20,321 bases of DNA, from positions 1 to 20,321 of IMG/VR virus record IMGVR_UViG_3300014306_000018; one strand, 5' to 3'. The DNA is from a virus. Positions within the stretch are counted from its first letter, which is position 1. Each line of letters begins with the position of its first letter. The notes under the pieces were generated by a model. That model ran no database searches and had not been told where the DNA came from. It saw nothing but the letters and a program-made list of their open reading frames with translations. This document shows, one piece after another, positions 9,858 to 17,750 of this stretch. Both the position numbers and the translations under genes were made by a program.

Positions 9858-11215
9858 GGTATCGAGATCTACTCGACCCTGGGGCGAGCGGCGCTAAGGC
9901 AAGGTCGTCACTCCGGTCTACGCTGCCTGGGTTCACCCGAGCGCGTAAGACCGACCCTAACCGGGTGCCGAACATGGCCGCTGCGTCCATGACGATGACC
10001 CAGAACCAGATCGTCGGCAAGCCGAACGTCGGGATCTTCCGGAACTGGGCAGAACACTCCGAATGGGTCCGTGCGGCACTCAACATCCGACGCGACCAGG
10101 TGGCAGCCGCAGAATGGGTCGTCGAGCCCATGGACTGGGAGAAGCCATGGGACAAGGACTTGGCTGCCCAGATCACCATCCTGCTCAAGGAGCCGAATCC
10201 TATCTTCGAGGAGTGGCGTCCGTTCATCCAGGCCGTGACTGAGGACTTGCTGGTCCTCGATTCTGGTGTCATCGAGAAGGAACGCACCATCGGGGGCGAT
10301 ATCGCCTATCTGCATCCCGTCGATGGCGGGACGATCCGCGTGAACCGCTTCTGGAACGGCCCAGAGGACGACCCACGCTACTACTGGTTCCCAGACCACC
10401 AGATGAGGGCCACATTCCCGAACGAAGACCTCATCTACATGCAGGCGAACCCGATGACGTACCGGGTGGTCGGTTTGGCCCCCCTGGAGACGCTCCGACA
10501 GGTCATCGACGCCGAATTGAGCGGCCAGAACTACAACGCACGCCAAGTGAAGGCTCCAGCGCCTGATGGCATCCTCGATCTTGGCGAACAGGCGCGTTCT
10601 GACATGGTCGACGACTTCAAGCGCTACTGGAACGCAGAAGTGGCCGGTAGGGGCGCGATGGCGTTCATCGGCGGGACCAAGAACGCCAAGTTCATGCCAT
10701 TCCGCTCGAATAACCGCGAGATGCAGTTCCTCGAGTGGCAGATGTACCTCGCACGCAAGATCGCAGCCGTCTTCGGCATGTCATTGCAGGACTTGGGCAT
10801 CCCACTCGATACGAACCGTGCTACGGCCCAGGTCACGTCGGACCAGACCGACGACAGGGGCTTGCGTCCTCTCTTGGGCCTTGTACAGTCGTACATGACC
10901 CGAGAGGTCGTCCATGATCGCTCATTCGGTGGGCGAGACAACAACTTGGCCTTCAAGTTCACCTCTCTCAACCTTCGAGAGTCGATGAATCGGGCGAATG
11001 TCAACCGTAACGCGATGGCTGGCGCACCATGGGTGAAGCTGGATGAATCGCGGCGTGGAGAGGGGCGTGCGCCGGTCGGCGGCACGCTTGGCGACTCATT
11101 CTTGGCTGCGATCGGCGGTACCATCGTCCGATTCCAGACAGAAGAAGACATCCCAACGGCCCGAGAAGTCATCGAGGCCAAGAGCGCACCGGCTGCACCG
11201 CCGGAACCGAAGTAG
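9854..11215 (+). CDS. Portal protein, 453 aa
   Basis: Forms the dodecameric portal through which DNA enters the head. Recognised by length, position after the large terminase and typical segments: an early region ending in NWAEHSEWVRAALNIRRDQV, the clip/stem area with APLETLRQVIDAELSGQNY, and the FGMSLQDLGIP stretch (around residues 313-323) found in HK97-type portals, where the tail end of the stem reads VFGMxxxxLG. The C-terminus is Ala/Pro-rich (KSAPAAPPEPK). ATG 9854 overlaps the previous stop. No separate protease or capsid gene follows immediately, which is unusual. Confidence 0.88.
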   Translation: MRYRDLLDPGASGAKARSSLRSTLPGFTRARKTDPNRVPNMAAASMTMTQNQIVGKPNVGIFRNWAEHSEWVRAALNIRRDQVAAAEWVVEPMDWEKPWDKDLAAQITILLKEPNPIFEEWRPFIQAVTEDLLVLDSGVIEKERTIGGDIAYLHPVDGGTIRVNRFWNGPEDDPRYYWFPDHQMRATFPNEDLIYMQANPMTYRVVGLAPLETLRQVIDAELSGQNYNARQVKAPAPDGILDLGEQARSDMVDDFKRYWNAEVAGRGAMAFIGGTKNAKFMPFRSNNREMQFLEWQMYLARKIAAVFGMSLQDLGIPLDTNRATAQVTSDQTDDRGLRPLLGLVQSYMTREVVHDRSFGGRDNNLAFKFTSLNLRESMNRANVNRNAMAGAPWVKLDESRRGEGRAPVGGTLGDSFLAAIGGTIVRFQTEEDIPTAREVIEAKSAPAAPPEPK

Positions 11216-11222
11216 GAGCGAC

Positions 11223-11711
11223 ATGGTTGCAACACTCACCGTTCGTGTGTACACGAGTACGAACGCGGGCACTGAGTCGAGCTCTGTCACTGGCATCGAC
11301 TTGATCTCGGCTGACAACGACACGAACTCACTCGGCAATCGCCAGACGTACCCCATCACCGTGGGCACTAACTCATACGAGAAGTGGCTCAAGCTCAAGG
11401 TCGATGCTGCGCCAGACAACGCAGTCACCAACTTCCTTGCCTGGATGGACGGAGCCGTGGACTCATCCACGACGCTGTACGTCACAGGAGACTACGTGAC
11501 CGGCACGACGCCGGTCGCCACCACATCCACGATCGCGACTGAAGACTTCACGAACTACACGAGCGGCAACAAGCTGACGTGGGACGCTGGTTCGTATTCA
11601 GCGACGAATGACACGACTGACTATCTCGTCCTCCAGCTTGCGGTAGACTCGGATGCGAATCCGGGCAACTGGACGCAGGAGACTGTCTCCTACTCGTACG
11701 ACGAGACTTAG
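11223..11711 (+). CDS. Structural-type protein, 162 aa
   Basis: ATG 11223 follows GGAG with 5 nt spacing, 7 nt after the portal stop. The product is Thr/Ser/Asn-rich, with almost no Cys and a strong beta pattern (VATLTVRVYTSTNAGTESSS; VTGDYVTGTTPVATTSTIAT), typical of virion decoration, joining or fibre proteins. It is shorter than a usual major capsid protein. No family recognised. A strong intrinsic terminator follows 10 nt after its stop, ending the packaging operon. Confidence 0.72.
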   Translation: MVATLTVRVYTSTNAGTESSSVTGIDLISADNDTNSLGNRQTYPITVGTNSYEKWLKLKVDAAPDNAVTNFLAWMDGAVDSSTTLYVTGDYVTGTTPVATTSTIATEDFTNYTSGNKLTWDAGSYSATNDTTDYLVLQLAVDSDANPGNWTQETVSYSYDET

Positions 11712-11720
11712 TCTGCGTGA

Positions 11721-11757
11721 AGAGGCCCCAAGCGTCCGGGGCCTCTTTACCTTTGTC
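11721..11757 (+). terminator. Intrinsic terminator after the packaging operon
   Basis: AGAGGCCCC (11721-11729) and GGGGCCTCT (11738-11746) form a perfect 9-bp stem with an 8-nt loop, followed by a T-rich stretch (TTACCTTT). It lies 9 nt after the stop of the structural gene. Confidence 0.85.
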
Positions 11758-11772
11758 CCGAAAGGGGGAGTA

Positions 11773-12030
11773 GTGGGCAAGCTTGCTGACGCGATCGCCT
11801 CATCTGTCGTCAAGAAGGGTCCCGTCTGTGATACGGGGAATCTCATCGACGTCATGGACCAGGAGGACGCAGCGGACCTTATCGCTGCACTCAAGGACAA
11901 GGGGATCGCAGCGACCATCATCCAGGCCAAGCTCGACGAGTTCGGCTATCAGGTAGGAGTGACGTCTCTCCGAAGGCATAGGAACCGTCTTCTTGGCAAG
12001 GGGGATGCCTGCTCATGCGACGTCGCCTGA
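11773..12030 (+). CDS. HTH-like DNA-binding protein, 85 aa
   Basis: Start GTG 11773, with a GGGGGAG close upstream. The C-terminal half (IQAKLDEFGYQVGVTSLRRH, then RNRLLG) looks like a helix-turn-helix in which the second helix TSLRRHRNR would contact DNA. It has one Cys near the start (GPVCDTGN) and a CSCDVA end. Similar small HTH proteins occur next to terminase/portal genes in actinophages. The DNA-binding role is inference from pattern. It overlaps the metallophosphoesterase by 16 nt. Confidence 0.7.
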   Translation: MGKLADAIASSVVKKGPVCDTGNLIDVMDQEDAADLIAALKDKGIAATIIQAKLDEFGYQVGVTSLRRHRNRLLGKGDACSCDVA

Positions 12031-12953
12031 AGGATGCCATCAATGAGGCACAGGCTGAGAGGGAGGGCCGTGACCCTCTCGTTCTAGAGCTCGAGCGGAC
12101 AGCGCAGGAACTCTGGAACTCCGGGGTCGACTTCAGGGTCCAGAACGGACAGGTCTACCTTGGTGAGCGTGCCGCAGAACACGAGGCGACGATCGACCTC
12201 GGTACCACTAACAGGATGAAGTTGGGCATCGTCTCTGACACCCACTTCGGCTCTCGGTTCGAGCAGTTGTCTGCCCTCAAGGACTTCTACCGCATCGCGG
12301 AGGAAGAAGGGGTAGACGCATTCATCCACGCTGGTGACTTGGTGCAAGGAACGCCGAAGATGCACAGGGGGATGGAGCATGAGGTCCATCTGCACTCTGC
12401 TGACGGCCAGATCAACTACACCATCGACGTATACCCAGAGAGCGACATCCCGACGTACTTCATCACCGGGAATCACGACGACTCGTTCATCAACGAGTCT
12501 GGGACGAACCCGGTACGAGCAGTCACGAACGCTCGACCGGAGTTCCACTACGTGGGCCAGGATGCCTCGTATCTCAACATCGATGGGCTGCGCATCTACG
12601 TCGTCCACCCATCTGGTGGACTGAGTTACGCCAAGTCCTACCGACCGCAGAAGATCACCGAAGCCATCCCCATCGACAAGCGCACCCACATCGTCATCAT
12701 CGGCCACTACCATACGTATGGCGTGTTCAAGGTGCAGGAGACGATCGCCGTGATGGAGCCCTGCTTCCAGGGCAGTTACCCATGGCTCATCCGCAAGGGC
12801 CTGTATCCGACCATCGGTGGCCATATCATGGACATCGAATACGACGACGACAGGATCACGAGGATCTCACACACGCTTGTCGACTATCCAGAGAAGGAAG
12901 ACGACTTTGACACGCTCGCCAGTTCGCGCTGGCAGCGACCTGGGGCTGTGTAG
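12015..12953 (+). CDS. Calcineurin-like metallophosphoesterase, 312 aa
   Basis: All five signature blocks are visible: GIVSDTHFG (Asp75, His77), HAGDLVQG (Asp108), TGNHDD (Asn153, His154), VVHPSGG (His198) and IGHYHT (His231, His233). These bind two metals and hydrolyse phosphate mono- or diesters, possibly DNA or nucleotides. An N-terminal 65-residue helical extension (LKDAINEAQAEREGRDPLVL) precedes the catalytic domain. The start is ATG 12015, overlapping the HTH gene, so the two are coupled. Substrate unknown. A terminator follows at 13044. Confidence 0.9.
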   Translation: MRRRLKDAINEAQAEREGRDPLVLELERTAQELWNSGVDFRVQNGQVYLGERAAEHEATIDLGTTNRMKLGIVSDTHFGSRFEQLSALKDFYRIAEEEGVDAFIHAGDLVQGTPKMHRGMEHEVHLHSADGQINYTIDVYPESDIPTYFITGNHDDSFINESGTNPVRAVTNARPEFHYVGQDASYLNIDGLRIYVVHPSGGLSYAKSYRPQKITEAIPIDKRTHIVIIGHYHTYGVFKVQETIAVMEPCFQGSYPWLIRKGLYPTIGGHIMDIEYDDDRITRISHTLVDYPEKEDDFDTLASSRWQRPGAV

Positions 12954-13043
12954 ACGACCGCTAAGTGTTCATTCTCAGACCGAGATTGAACGCTTACGGA
13001 TACACGGAGTGCGACTCTCCGTCAGCTCCACCAGCATTCACCC

Positions 13044-13083
13044 AGCCCCGGAGGAAGCGCCCACCCCTCCGGGGCTTTCCTGT
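13044..13083 (+). terminator. Intrinsic terminator after the metallophosphoesterase gene
   Basis: AGCCCCGGAGG (13044-13054) and CCTCCGGGGCT (13066-13076) form a perfect 11-bp stem with an 11-nt loop, followed by TTTCCTGT. It lies 91 nt after the stop codon; the stretch between (12954-13043) shows only a small ACGGAG/CTCCGT hairpin and no supportable gene. Confidence 0.85.
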
Positions 13084-13087
13084 ACTA
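13082..13087 (+). promoter_or_regulatory. Candidate -10 element for a leaderless transcript
   Basis: TACTAT fits the TAnnnT pattern and ends 7 nt before the ATG at 13095, so transcription would begin at or next to the start codon. There is no Shine-Dalgarno sequence before that ATG. No clear -35 was found. Confidence 0.35.
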
Positions 13088-13094
13088 TCCGGCC

Positions 13095-13763
13095 ATGTCA
13101 CTCATCGTTGTCACGCCATCGCGTGGTCGACCACAGAAGGCTCTAGAGTCGTACGAGAAGTTCTTGGAGTACAAGAGCCTCGAGGACACGAAGATGGTGT
13201 TCGTCGTAGACAAGGACGACGATACGTTCGACGAGTACGTCAAGACCATGGTCCCGATCGTCTCGTATGACCACTCAGGCGGTGGGATGGGGCCACCCAT
13301 GAACGCAGCCGCAGCCGACCTGGCTCCGATGTATGAAATCGTGGGGTTTCTCGGTGATGACCACCGATTTCGCACACGATATTTTGACGAGCAGATCGAG
13401 ACGGCACTCGCGGGTGGTGGGTTCGCCTATGGCAACGACCTCGCACGCAAGGACATCCCGACACAGGTCTTCATCACCAGCGACATCATCCAGGCCCTCG
13501 GCTACTTCTGCCTTCCGGGTGCATACCACCTGTACCTTGACAACACGTGGGCTGACCTTGGGAATGGCGCTGAGTGCCTCTACTACCTCCCCGACACCAT
13601 CATCGAGCATGCCCACGCGTTCTATGGCAAGGCGCAGATGGACGAGGGATACGAGCGCGTCAATCACCCGAGCATGTACCAGCATGACGCGCAGATCTAC
13701 CGCAAGTGGGTAGAGTCAGGTCAACGGGAACGAGACATCGAAACAGTGAGGAAGTGCCTCTAA
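13095..13763 (+). CDS. Glycosyltransferase-like protein (GT-A fold), 222 aa
   Basis: The N-terminus SLIVVTPSRGRPQKALES is the first strand and loop of a family 2-type glycosyltransferase. VGFLGDDHRFRTRYFDEQI (83-101) supplies a DxD-like acidic pair for a metal and nucleotide sugar. FAYGNDL and LPGAYHLYLDNTWADLG resemble later catalytic segments. No membrane segment, so a soluble cytoplasmic enzyme. First gene of the sugar cluster; no ribosome binding site, possibly leaderless. Its TAA overlaps the ATG of the methyltransferase (TAATG). Donor and acceptor unknown. Confidence 0.8.
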   Translation: MSLIVVTPSRGRPQKALESYEKFLEYKSLEDTKMVFVVDKDDDTFDEYVKTMVPIVSYDHSGGGMGPPMNAAAADLAPMYEIVGFLGDDHRFRTRYFDEQIETALAGGGFAYGNDLARKDIPTQVFITSDIIQALGYFCLPGAYHLYLDNTWADLGNGAECLYYLPDTIIEHAHAFYGKAQMDEGYERVNHPSMYQHDAQIYRKWVESGQRERDIETVRKCL

Positions 13764-14368
13764 TGGCGAAGATGACGGTAAGGCAGACCTTCGACGAGAT
13801 CTACCGAGAGAATAGGTGGAACGGGACAGACTCAAGGTCGAACGGCCCAGGCGGGACCGTATACGCGAGGAGGTTCGTCGCCCCAGCCATCGCTGACCTC
13901 GTCAGCAACCTTGGCGTCACGTCCGTGCTTGATGTCGGGTGTGGAGAGACATACTGGCAGCCGGAACTCCCCGGTTACATCGGGATCGACGTCAGCAGTG
14001 TCGCCATCGAGGCAGCGAAGGAGCGTCATCCAGACTGGGACATCCGCCTCTGGTCCCCGAATGATGAGCTGCCGGTCGCGGAGTTCGTCATCCTGCGGCA
14101 CGTCCTCCAGCACATGACTCCGAGTTCCGGAAAGACCCTCGTCGAGCGAATCAAGGACATGGGGGCTGCATATCTCGCGGCCACGACATACGACAACGGC
14201 GACAACGGGGCCGGGTTCGAGCGTCCGATCGTCGAGGGTGGTGGCTATTGGCCAGACCTTCGAGTCGAGCCATTCGGGCTGGGAGAGCCGTCCGTTTCCA
14301 TCGAGGACGCAGCCAACCCCAGGCCGAAGCAGATGGGTGGTCGACTGGGCGTGTGGACCTTGCTGTGA
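13763..14368 (+). CDS. Class I SAM-dependent methyltransferase, 201 aa
   Basis: Motif I VLDVGCGETYW (55-65) and the following GIDVSSVAIEAAK (74-86) form the S-adenosylmethionine site; FVILRHVLQHM (108-118) is the usual motif IV region. GAGFERPIVEGGGYWPDLRV near the end may be part of the acceptor site. Nothing points to DNA methylation (no DPPY/NPPY motif). Lying between a glycosyltransferase and a sugar epimerase, it may methylate a sugar or its carrier; this is inference from context. The ATG 13763 overlaps the upstream stop and has GAGGAAG 8 nt before it. Confidence 0.85.
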   Translation: MAKMTVRQTFDEIYRENRWNGTDSRSNGPGGTVYARRFVAPAIADLVSNLGVTSVLDVGCGETYWQPELPGYIGIDVSSVAIEAAKERHPDWDIRLWSPNDELPVAEFVILRHVLQHMTPSSGKTLVERIKDMGAAYLAATTYDNGDNGAGFERPIVEGGGYWPDLRVEPFGLGEPSVSIEDAANPRPKQMGGRLGVWTLL

Positions 14369-15279
14369 ACGTCCTTATCACCGGAGCCGCTGGGTTCCTC
14401 GGAAGGCACTTCACGAAGTTCCACATGGACAAGGGAGACAAGGTTCTAGCGGTCGATAACATGTCGAGTCCGTACGCCGTCTACGAGACGTGGGTCACGG
14501 AACTCGATGTCCGTGACCTCGTAGAGGAATACACCGCAGACGCGTTCGACCGCATCTACCACTTCGCGGCCCTCGTCGGTGGGCGAGAGAAGATCGAGAT
14601 GGACCCGCTCTTCAATGCGGACTCGCTCGAGCTCGACTCCATCTTCTTCAGGTGGTGCGCCGCAGACCCTCCGATGGGTCCGGTCGTCTATCCGTCGTCA
14701 TCGGCTGTCTACGGCGTCCGACACCAGGGCGTTGACGGTGAATCACTCGACGAGCATCTCTTTCACCCGTCTCAACTTCGCTGGGACTCCCCAGACGAGG
14801 TCTATGGGTTCGCGAAGATGGCGGGCGAGTTCTTGGCCATGAAGGCAGCGGGATACGGGGTGCACACACTGTGTATCCGTCCGTTCAGCGGCTACGGCGA
14901 AGACCAGAGCATGGAATACCCGTTCCCATCGATCGCACGACGCGTCAAGCGACGTGAGGACCCGTTGCTCATCTGGGGGCATGGCGAACAGGTCCGTGAC
15001 TTCGTCCATGTCGACGATATCGTCGGGGCGACCGATGCGAGGCTCAATGGGACGCTTCGCGGGTATGACTCGATGAATATCGGCACTGGTATCGGCACGA
15101 ACTTCCTCGACCTTGCGTCACAGATGGCATTCATCGCCGGATACGCCCCGAACATCGAAACGATGCCAGACAAGCCGATCGGCGTCCTTCACCGTGTCGC
15201 TGACGTGACCAACATGTTCGACTACTACATCCCACAGGTCACACTCGAGATGGGCATCAGGAGGGCCCTGGGTGAGTGA
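14365..15279 (+). CDS. NAD-dependent sugar epimerase/dehydratase (extended SDR), 304 aa
   Basis: Acts on nucleotide sugars. GAAGFLG (7-13) is the GxxGxxG dinucleotide-binding loop, AVDN (29-32) contacts the cofactor ribose, YPSSSAVYG (109-117) carries the catalytic Ser, and YGFAK (147-151) is the YxxxK pair. RPFSGYGEDQ is the usual substrate-binding segment. The length is normal for the family (around 310). GTG 14365 overlaps the methyltransferase stop. It probably makes the donor sugar for the neighbouring glycosyltransferases; the precise sugar cannot be told. Confidence 0.92.
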   Translation: MNVLITGAAGFLGRHFTKFHMDKGDKVLAVDNMSSPYAVYETWVTELDVRDLVEEYTADAFDRIYHFAALVGGREKIEMDPLFNADSLELDSIFFRWCAADPPMGPVVYPSSSAVYGVRHQGVDGESLDEHLFHPSQLRWDSPDEVYGFAKMAGEFLAMKAAGYGVHTLCIRPFSGYGEDQSMEYPFPSIARRVKRREDPLLIWGHGEQVRDFVHVDDIVGATDARLNGTLRGYDSMNIGTGIGTNFLDLASQMAFIAGYAPNIETMPDKPIGVLHRVADVTNMFDYYIPQVTLEMGIRRALGE

Positions 15280-16060
15280 AACGAGCGGCTTTTCGCTCCC
15301 TCTAGAGGACGCGATCGAACTCTCAGGGCTTCCGTACCCACCATATGAGCCGCATCGCGATATCACGTTCGCCATCGTCGTCTGGAATGATGCGGGCCGG
15401 CTGGATGCTCTCTTGCGTCATGTAAGGCCACACTTCGAGACGCTGGCCGTCGTCGTCCAGGAATCGCCGGATGACACGCTCCAAGTCGCCCGAAACTTGG
15501 CCGATATCGTCATGATCGACAACTGGCGTGGATATGGCGACAAGTCCTTCGGGCCGATCCTCCTTCCGCAGATCTCTACGCGATGGACCTTCAAGTGTGA
15601 TGCGGACGAGTGGCCCGACCAAGAGTTGCTCGATTCGCTCCATCTTGCGAGGTGGGATGCCCAGCGGAGGGGCATCAAGGGAGTGTGGGTGCGCTTCAGG
15701 TCGTGGATCGAGGACAACGAGTACGAAGAGCAGCACTCTCATCTTCGCCTCTTCGAAACAGAGGTCGGATGGCCAAGCACACTGCACTCGCGCCCACCGG
15801 TCGACAACGGCATCATCTGGACATCTGGCCACATCCACCACAGGCGTTCTCTTGACGAGATGATCCTCGACTACCTGAGTTACTACCGGGTGGGCAAGGG
15901 AAATGTCGGATGGGACGCCCACAACAAGTTGATGATGCGCTCCGCAACGAGTGGCGTTGCGAAGAGCAAGGGATGGTCGTACGTGAAGTCGTACGCATGG
16001 TGGCCAGATGTCTTGGCTATCGCGTACGATGGCGTGGACCCGGAGAACATGACCGGCTAG
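15272..16060 (+). CDS. Glycosyltransferase family 2-like protein, 262 aa
   Basis: After a 30-residue extension, ITFAIVVWNDAGRLDALLRH (31-50) gives the first strand and helix of a GT-A domain. FKCDADEWPDQELL (107-120) holds the DxD metal site (Asp110, Asp112). The WPSTLHSRPP segment is found in many GT2 enzymes that act on glycans. No membrane segment. GTG 15272 has AGGAGG about 7 nt upstream and overlaps the epimerase by 8 nt. The donor is likely the sugar made by that epimerase (inference). Confidence 0.85.
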   Translation: MSETSGFSLPLEDAIELSGLPYPPYEPHRDITFAIVVWNDAGRLDALLRHVRPHFETLAVVVQESPDDTLQVARNLADIVMIDNWRGYGDKSFGPILLPQISTRWTFKCDADEWPDQELLDSLHLARWDAQRRGIKGVWVRFRSWIEDNEYEEQHSHLRLFETEVGWPSTLHSRPPVDNGIIWTSGHIHHRRSLDEMILDYLSYYRVGKGNVGWDAHNKLMMRSATSGVAKSKGWSYVKSYAWWPDVLAIAYDGVDPENMTG

Positions 16061-16068
16061 GATAACTG

Positions 16069-16085
16069 CTGGCCATAGTGGCCAG
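16069..16085 (+). promoter_or_regulatory. Hairpin directly before the Shine-Dalgarno of the small structural gene
   Basis: CTGGCC (16069-16074) and GGCCAG (16080-16085) form a perfect 6-bp stem with a 5-nt loop, ending where the AGAAGGAG ribosome binding site begins. It may stabilise the mRNA 5' end or tune expression of the next gene; no T-run, so not a typical terminator. Confidence 0.4.
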
Positions 16086-16096
16086 AAGGAGAACCA

Positions 16097-16396
16097 ATGG
16101 CAACCGTTACCATCCGGTACGAGGATGACACCTCGAACCCAGTGGCGACCCTCACTGCCGTTCACATCAACGCCAACTCTGTCGACGGTGTGGATGAGAC
16201 GACGAATGCAGAGGTTCGCTACTACCTGAGTGCAGAGTGCACTGGCCAGGACACCGCAAAGTCACCGCAGTTCAGCGGCGACTTCGAGTGGGACGGATGG
16301 GTCTTTCCCGCAGCGGGAAGCTGGACCCTCCATCTTCGCCAGGTATCTGATGACTCGTCAGTAGCCGACCTCGCAGTGACCGTGGACGCCGCTTAG
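16097..16396 (+). CDS. Small structural-type protein, 99 aa
   Basis: ATG 16097 with AGAAGGAG 5-6 nt upstream, a strong site fitting high expression. The product is beta-rich and acidic (ATVTIRYEDDTSNPVATLTA; SWTLHLRQVSDDSSVADLAV), reading like an Ig-like or decoration-type domain. Its start resembles the 11223 protein (both begin with a MVAT/MATVT beta strand), but overall similarity was not established. It lies within the sugar cluster, which suggests it may be a substrate of the neighbouring enzymes or co-expressed with the virion genes. Confidence 0.7.
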   Translation: MATVTIRYEDDTSNPVATLTAVHINANSVDGVDETTNAEVRYYLSAECTGQDTAKSPQFSGDFEWDGWVFPAAGSWTLHLRQVSDDSSVADLAVTVDAA

Positions 16397-16422
16397 GGAT
16401 CACTCCCGGCTACAGGAGAAGA

Positions 16423-17220
16423 ATGGGCGAACTCAACGTCCTCTCTCGGTCAGAACGACCGATCGGAACCATCGCTACCCTGTATCAGGGGATGGTCGCA
16501 GGCGAGACACTTGTTTCCTATATGCGGATGGACACCACGTTCGCCCGTGGGCGCGACCCCGACGTCTTGTACGTCAAGGGGTCGCAAGTCCCTGCCCAGC
16601 GTAATGCCGCAGTCCACCGGATGCGTGGCGACTGGCTCATCTTCATCGACTCCGATATGGAGTTCGAGCCCGACTCCGTCAAGCGCTTGGTAATCTCCTA
16701 CGAGGTACTGAGGGCTAAGGTCGAAGGACCGGTCATCTTGGGTGGGTTGTGCGTTCGAAGGTATCCACCGTACCAGCCGACGATGTTCAGGGCGGTGGAC
16801 ATGAACGACGGCCCATTTCGCGTGATCGAGGAGTGGGGTGATGTTGACTACGTCGAGTGTGACGCGACGGGAATGGCGTTCGTCCTCATCGAGCGAGCTG
16901 CATTCGAGGCCATCATGGGTGGCCCGATGCCAGAACTCGAAGAGCGGACGCAGCTCCATCCTTGGCCCTACTTCGAGTGGATCGGTCAGATGGGCGAAGA
17001 CCTTCGCTTCTGCCTCAAGGCCAGGGCCGCAGGAGTACGGGTCTTCGTCGACCCCTCCATCAGTATCGGTCACGTGAGCCAAGTGGTCGTCGACGTCAAT
17101 GACTTCTGGCGACACATGGCGACCAGGGATGAGAAGTCGTTCTCTGACAACAAGACCGTGAACGACCACTTCGGCCTTCCAACGCTGACACGAGAGAAGG
17201 CTGTTGAACTCCTCGGTTGA
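16423..17220 (+). CDS. Glycosyltransferase family 2 protein, 265 aa
   Basis: QVPAQRNAAVHRMRGDWLIF (55-74) followed by IDSDMEFEPDSV (75-86) is a textbook GT2 core with the DxD motif (Asp76, Asp78). CDATGMAFVLIER and MGEDLRFCLKARAAG supply the acceptor-side and catalytic acidic residues (ED), and IGHVS is the typical end of the domain. No membrane segment. The start at ATG 16423 has ACAGGAGA upstream. It follows the small structural gene and overlaps the next gene by 17 nt. Confidence 0.92.
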   Translation: MGELNVLSRSERPIGTIATLYQGMVAGETLVSYMRMDTTFARGRDPDVLYVKGSQVPAQRNAAVHRMRGDWLIFIDSDMEFEPDSVKRLVISYEVLRAKVEGPVILGGLCVRRYPPYQPTMFRAVDMNDGPFRVIEEWGDVDYVECDATGMAFVLIERAAFEAIMGGPMPELEERTQLHPWPYFEWIGQMGEDLRFCLKARAAGVRVFVDPSISIGHVSQVVVDVNDFWRHMATRDEKSFSDNKTVNDHFGLPTLTREKAVELLG

Positions 17221-17710
17221 TATCCGCGATATCAAGTGGTCTGGTGACGCCCCTGTCTTCTTGGTCCATCGACGCTGGAGGAGGTGGCGTCGAAAGGAGA
17301 CGTTCTTCAAGGAGGACGGCAAGCCATACAAGAAGTGGGTCGTCTACAAGAAGCTCCGCACCAACATCATCGACCTCAACGAGCGAGGATGGATCGACAG
17401 GCGTGGGTATCTGCTGAAGTTCAGCGGTGTCCTCATGCTCTGCGCCAAGGAGCGCATCAACACGACCGGTATCCGGCTCCCCTTGGCATCCGTATCTATC
17501 GGCCCTGGCGAGGTAGCGTTCTGCTATCGTCACGTCGTCAGCCTTGTCTATATCTCGAACGACGGTCCACAACAGCAAGTCCCGACATACGTTCTGGGCA
17601 AGGAAGGACCGCGAGGTAGGTATGGCGTGGCTGTCTTTCCTAATGGTATGGTTGTCCCGCTTTCCGACGTGGATCGGATTGGTGACGTCATCAACAAGGG
17701 TTACCTCTAG
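17204..17710 (+). CDS. Hypothetical protein, 168 aa
   Basis: Start TTG 17204, with GAGAAGG just upstream, overlapping the glycosyltransferase gene by 17 nt. The product is basic near its N-terminus (HRRWRRWRRKETFFK, residues 22-36) and beta-rich afterwards (VAFCYRHVVSLVYISNDG; YGVAVFPNGMVVPLSDVDRI). No family recognised. The position between glycosyltransferase and structural genes suggests a head or tail accessory role, but this is weak. Confidence 0.7.
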   Translation: MNSSVDIRDIKWSGDAPVFLVHRRWRRWRRKETFFKEDGKPYKKWVVYKKLRTNIIDLNERGWIDRRGYLLKFSGVLMLCAKERINTTGIRLPLASVSIGPGEVAFCYRHVVSLVYISNDGPQQQVPTYVLGKEGPRGRYGVAVFPNGMVVPLSDVDRIGDVINKGYL

Positions 17711-17750
17711 GAGAGGGCCTGGTTCTACAGCCTCCTAGGAGCTCAACCCG

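Noticed and set aside
12965-13270. Plus-strand frame of 101 codons after the metallophosphoesterase
   Set aside because: It reads through a strong terminator hairpin and into the glycosyltransferase in another frame, with no ribosome binding site at its GTG.
13763-14368. DNA methyltransferase (anti-restriction) reading of the methyltransferase gene
   Set aside because: No DPPY/NPPY or PC catalytic motif; its place in a sugar cluster fits a small-molecule or sugar methyltransferase better.
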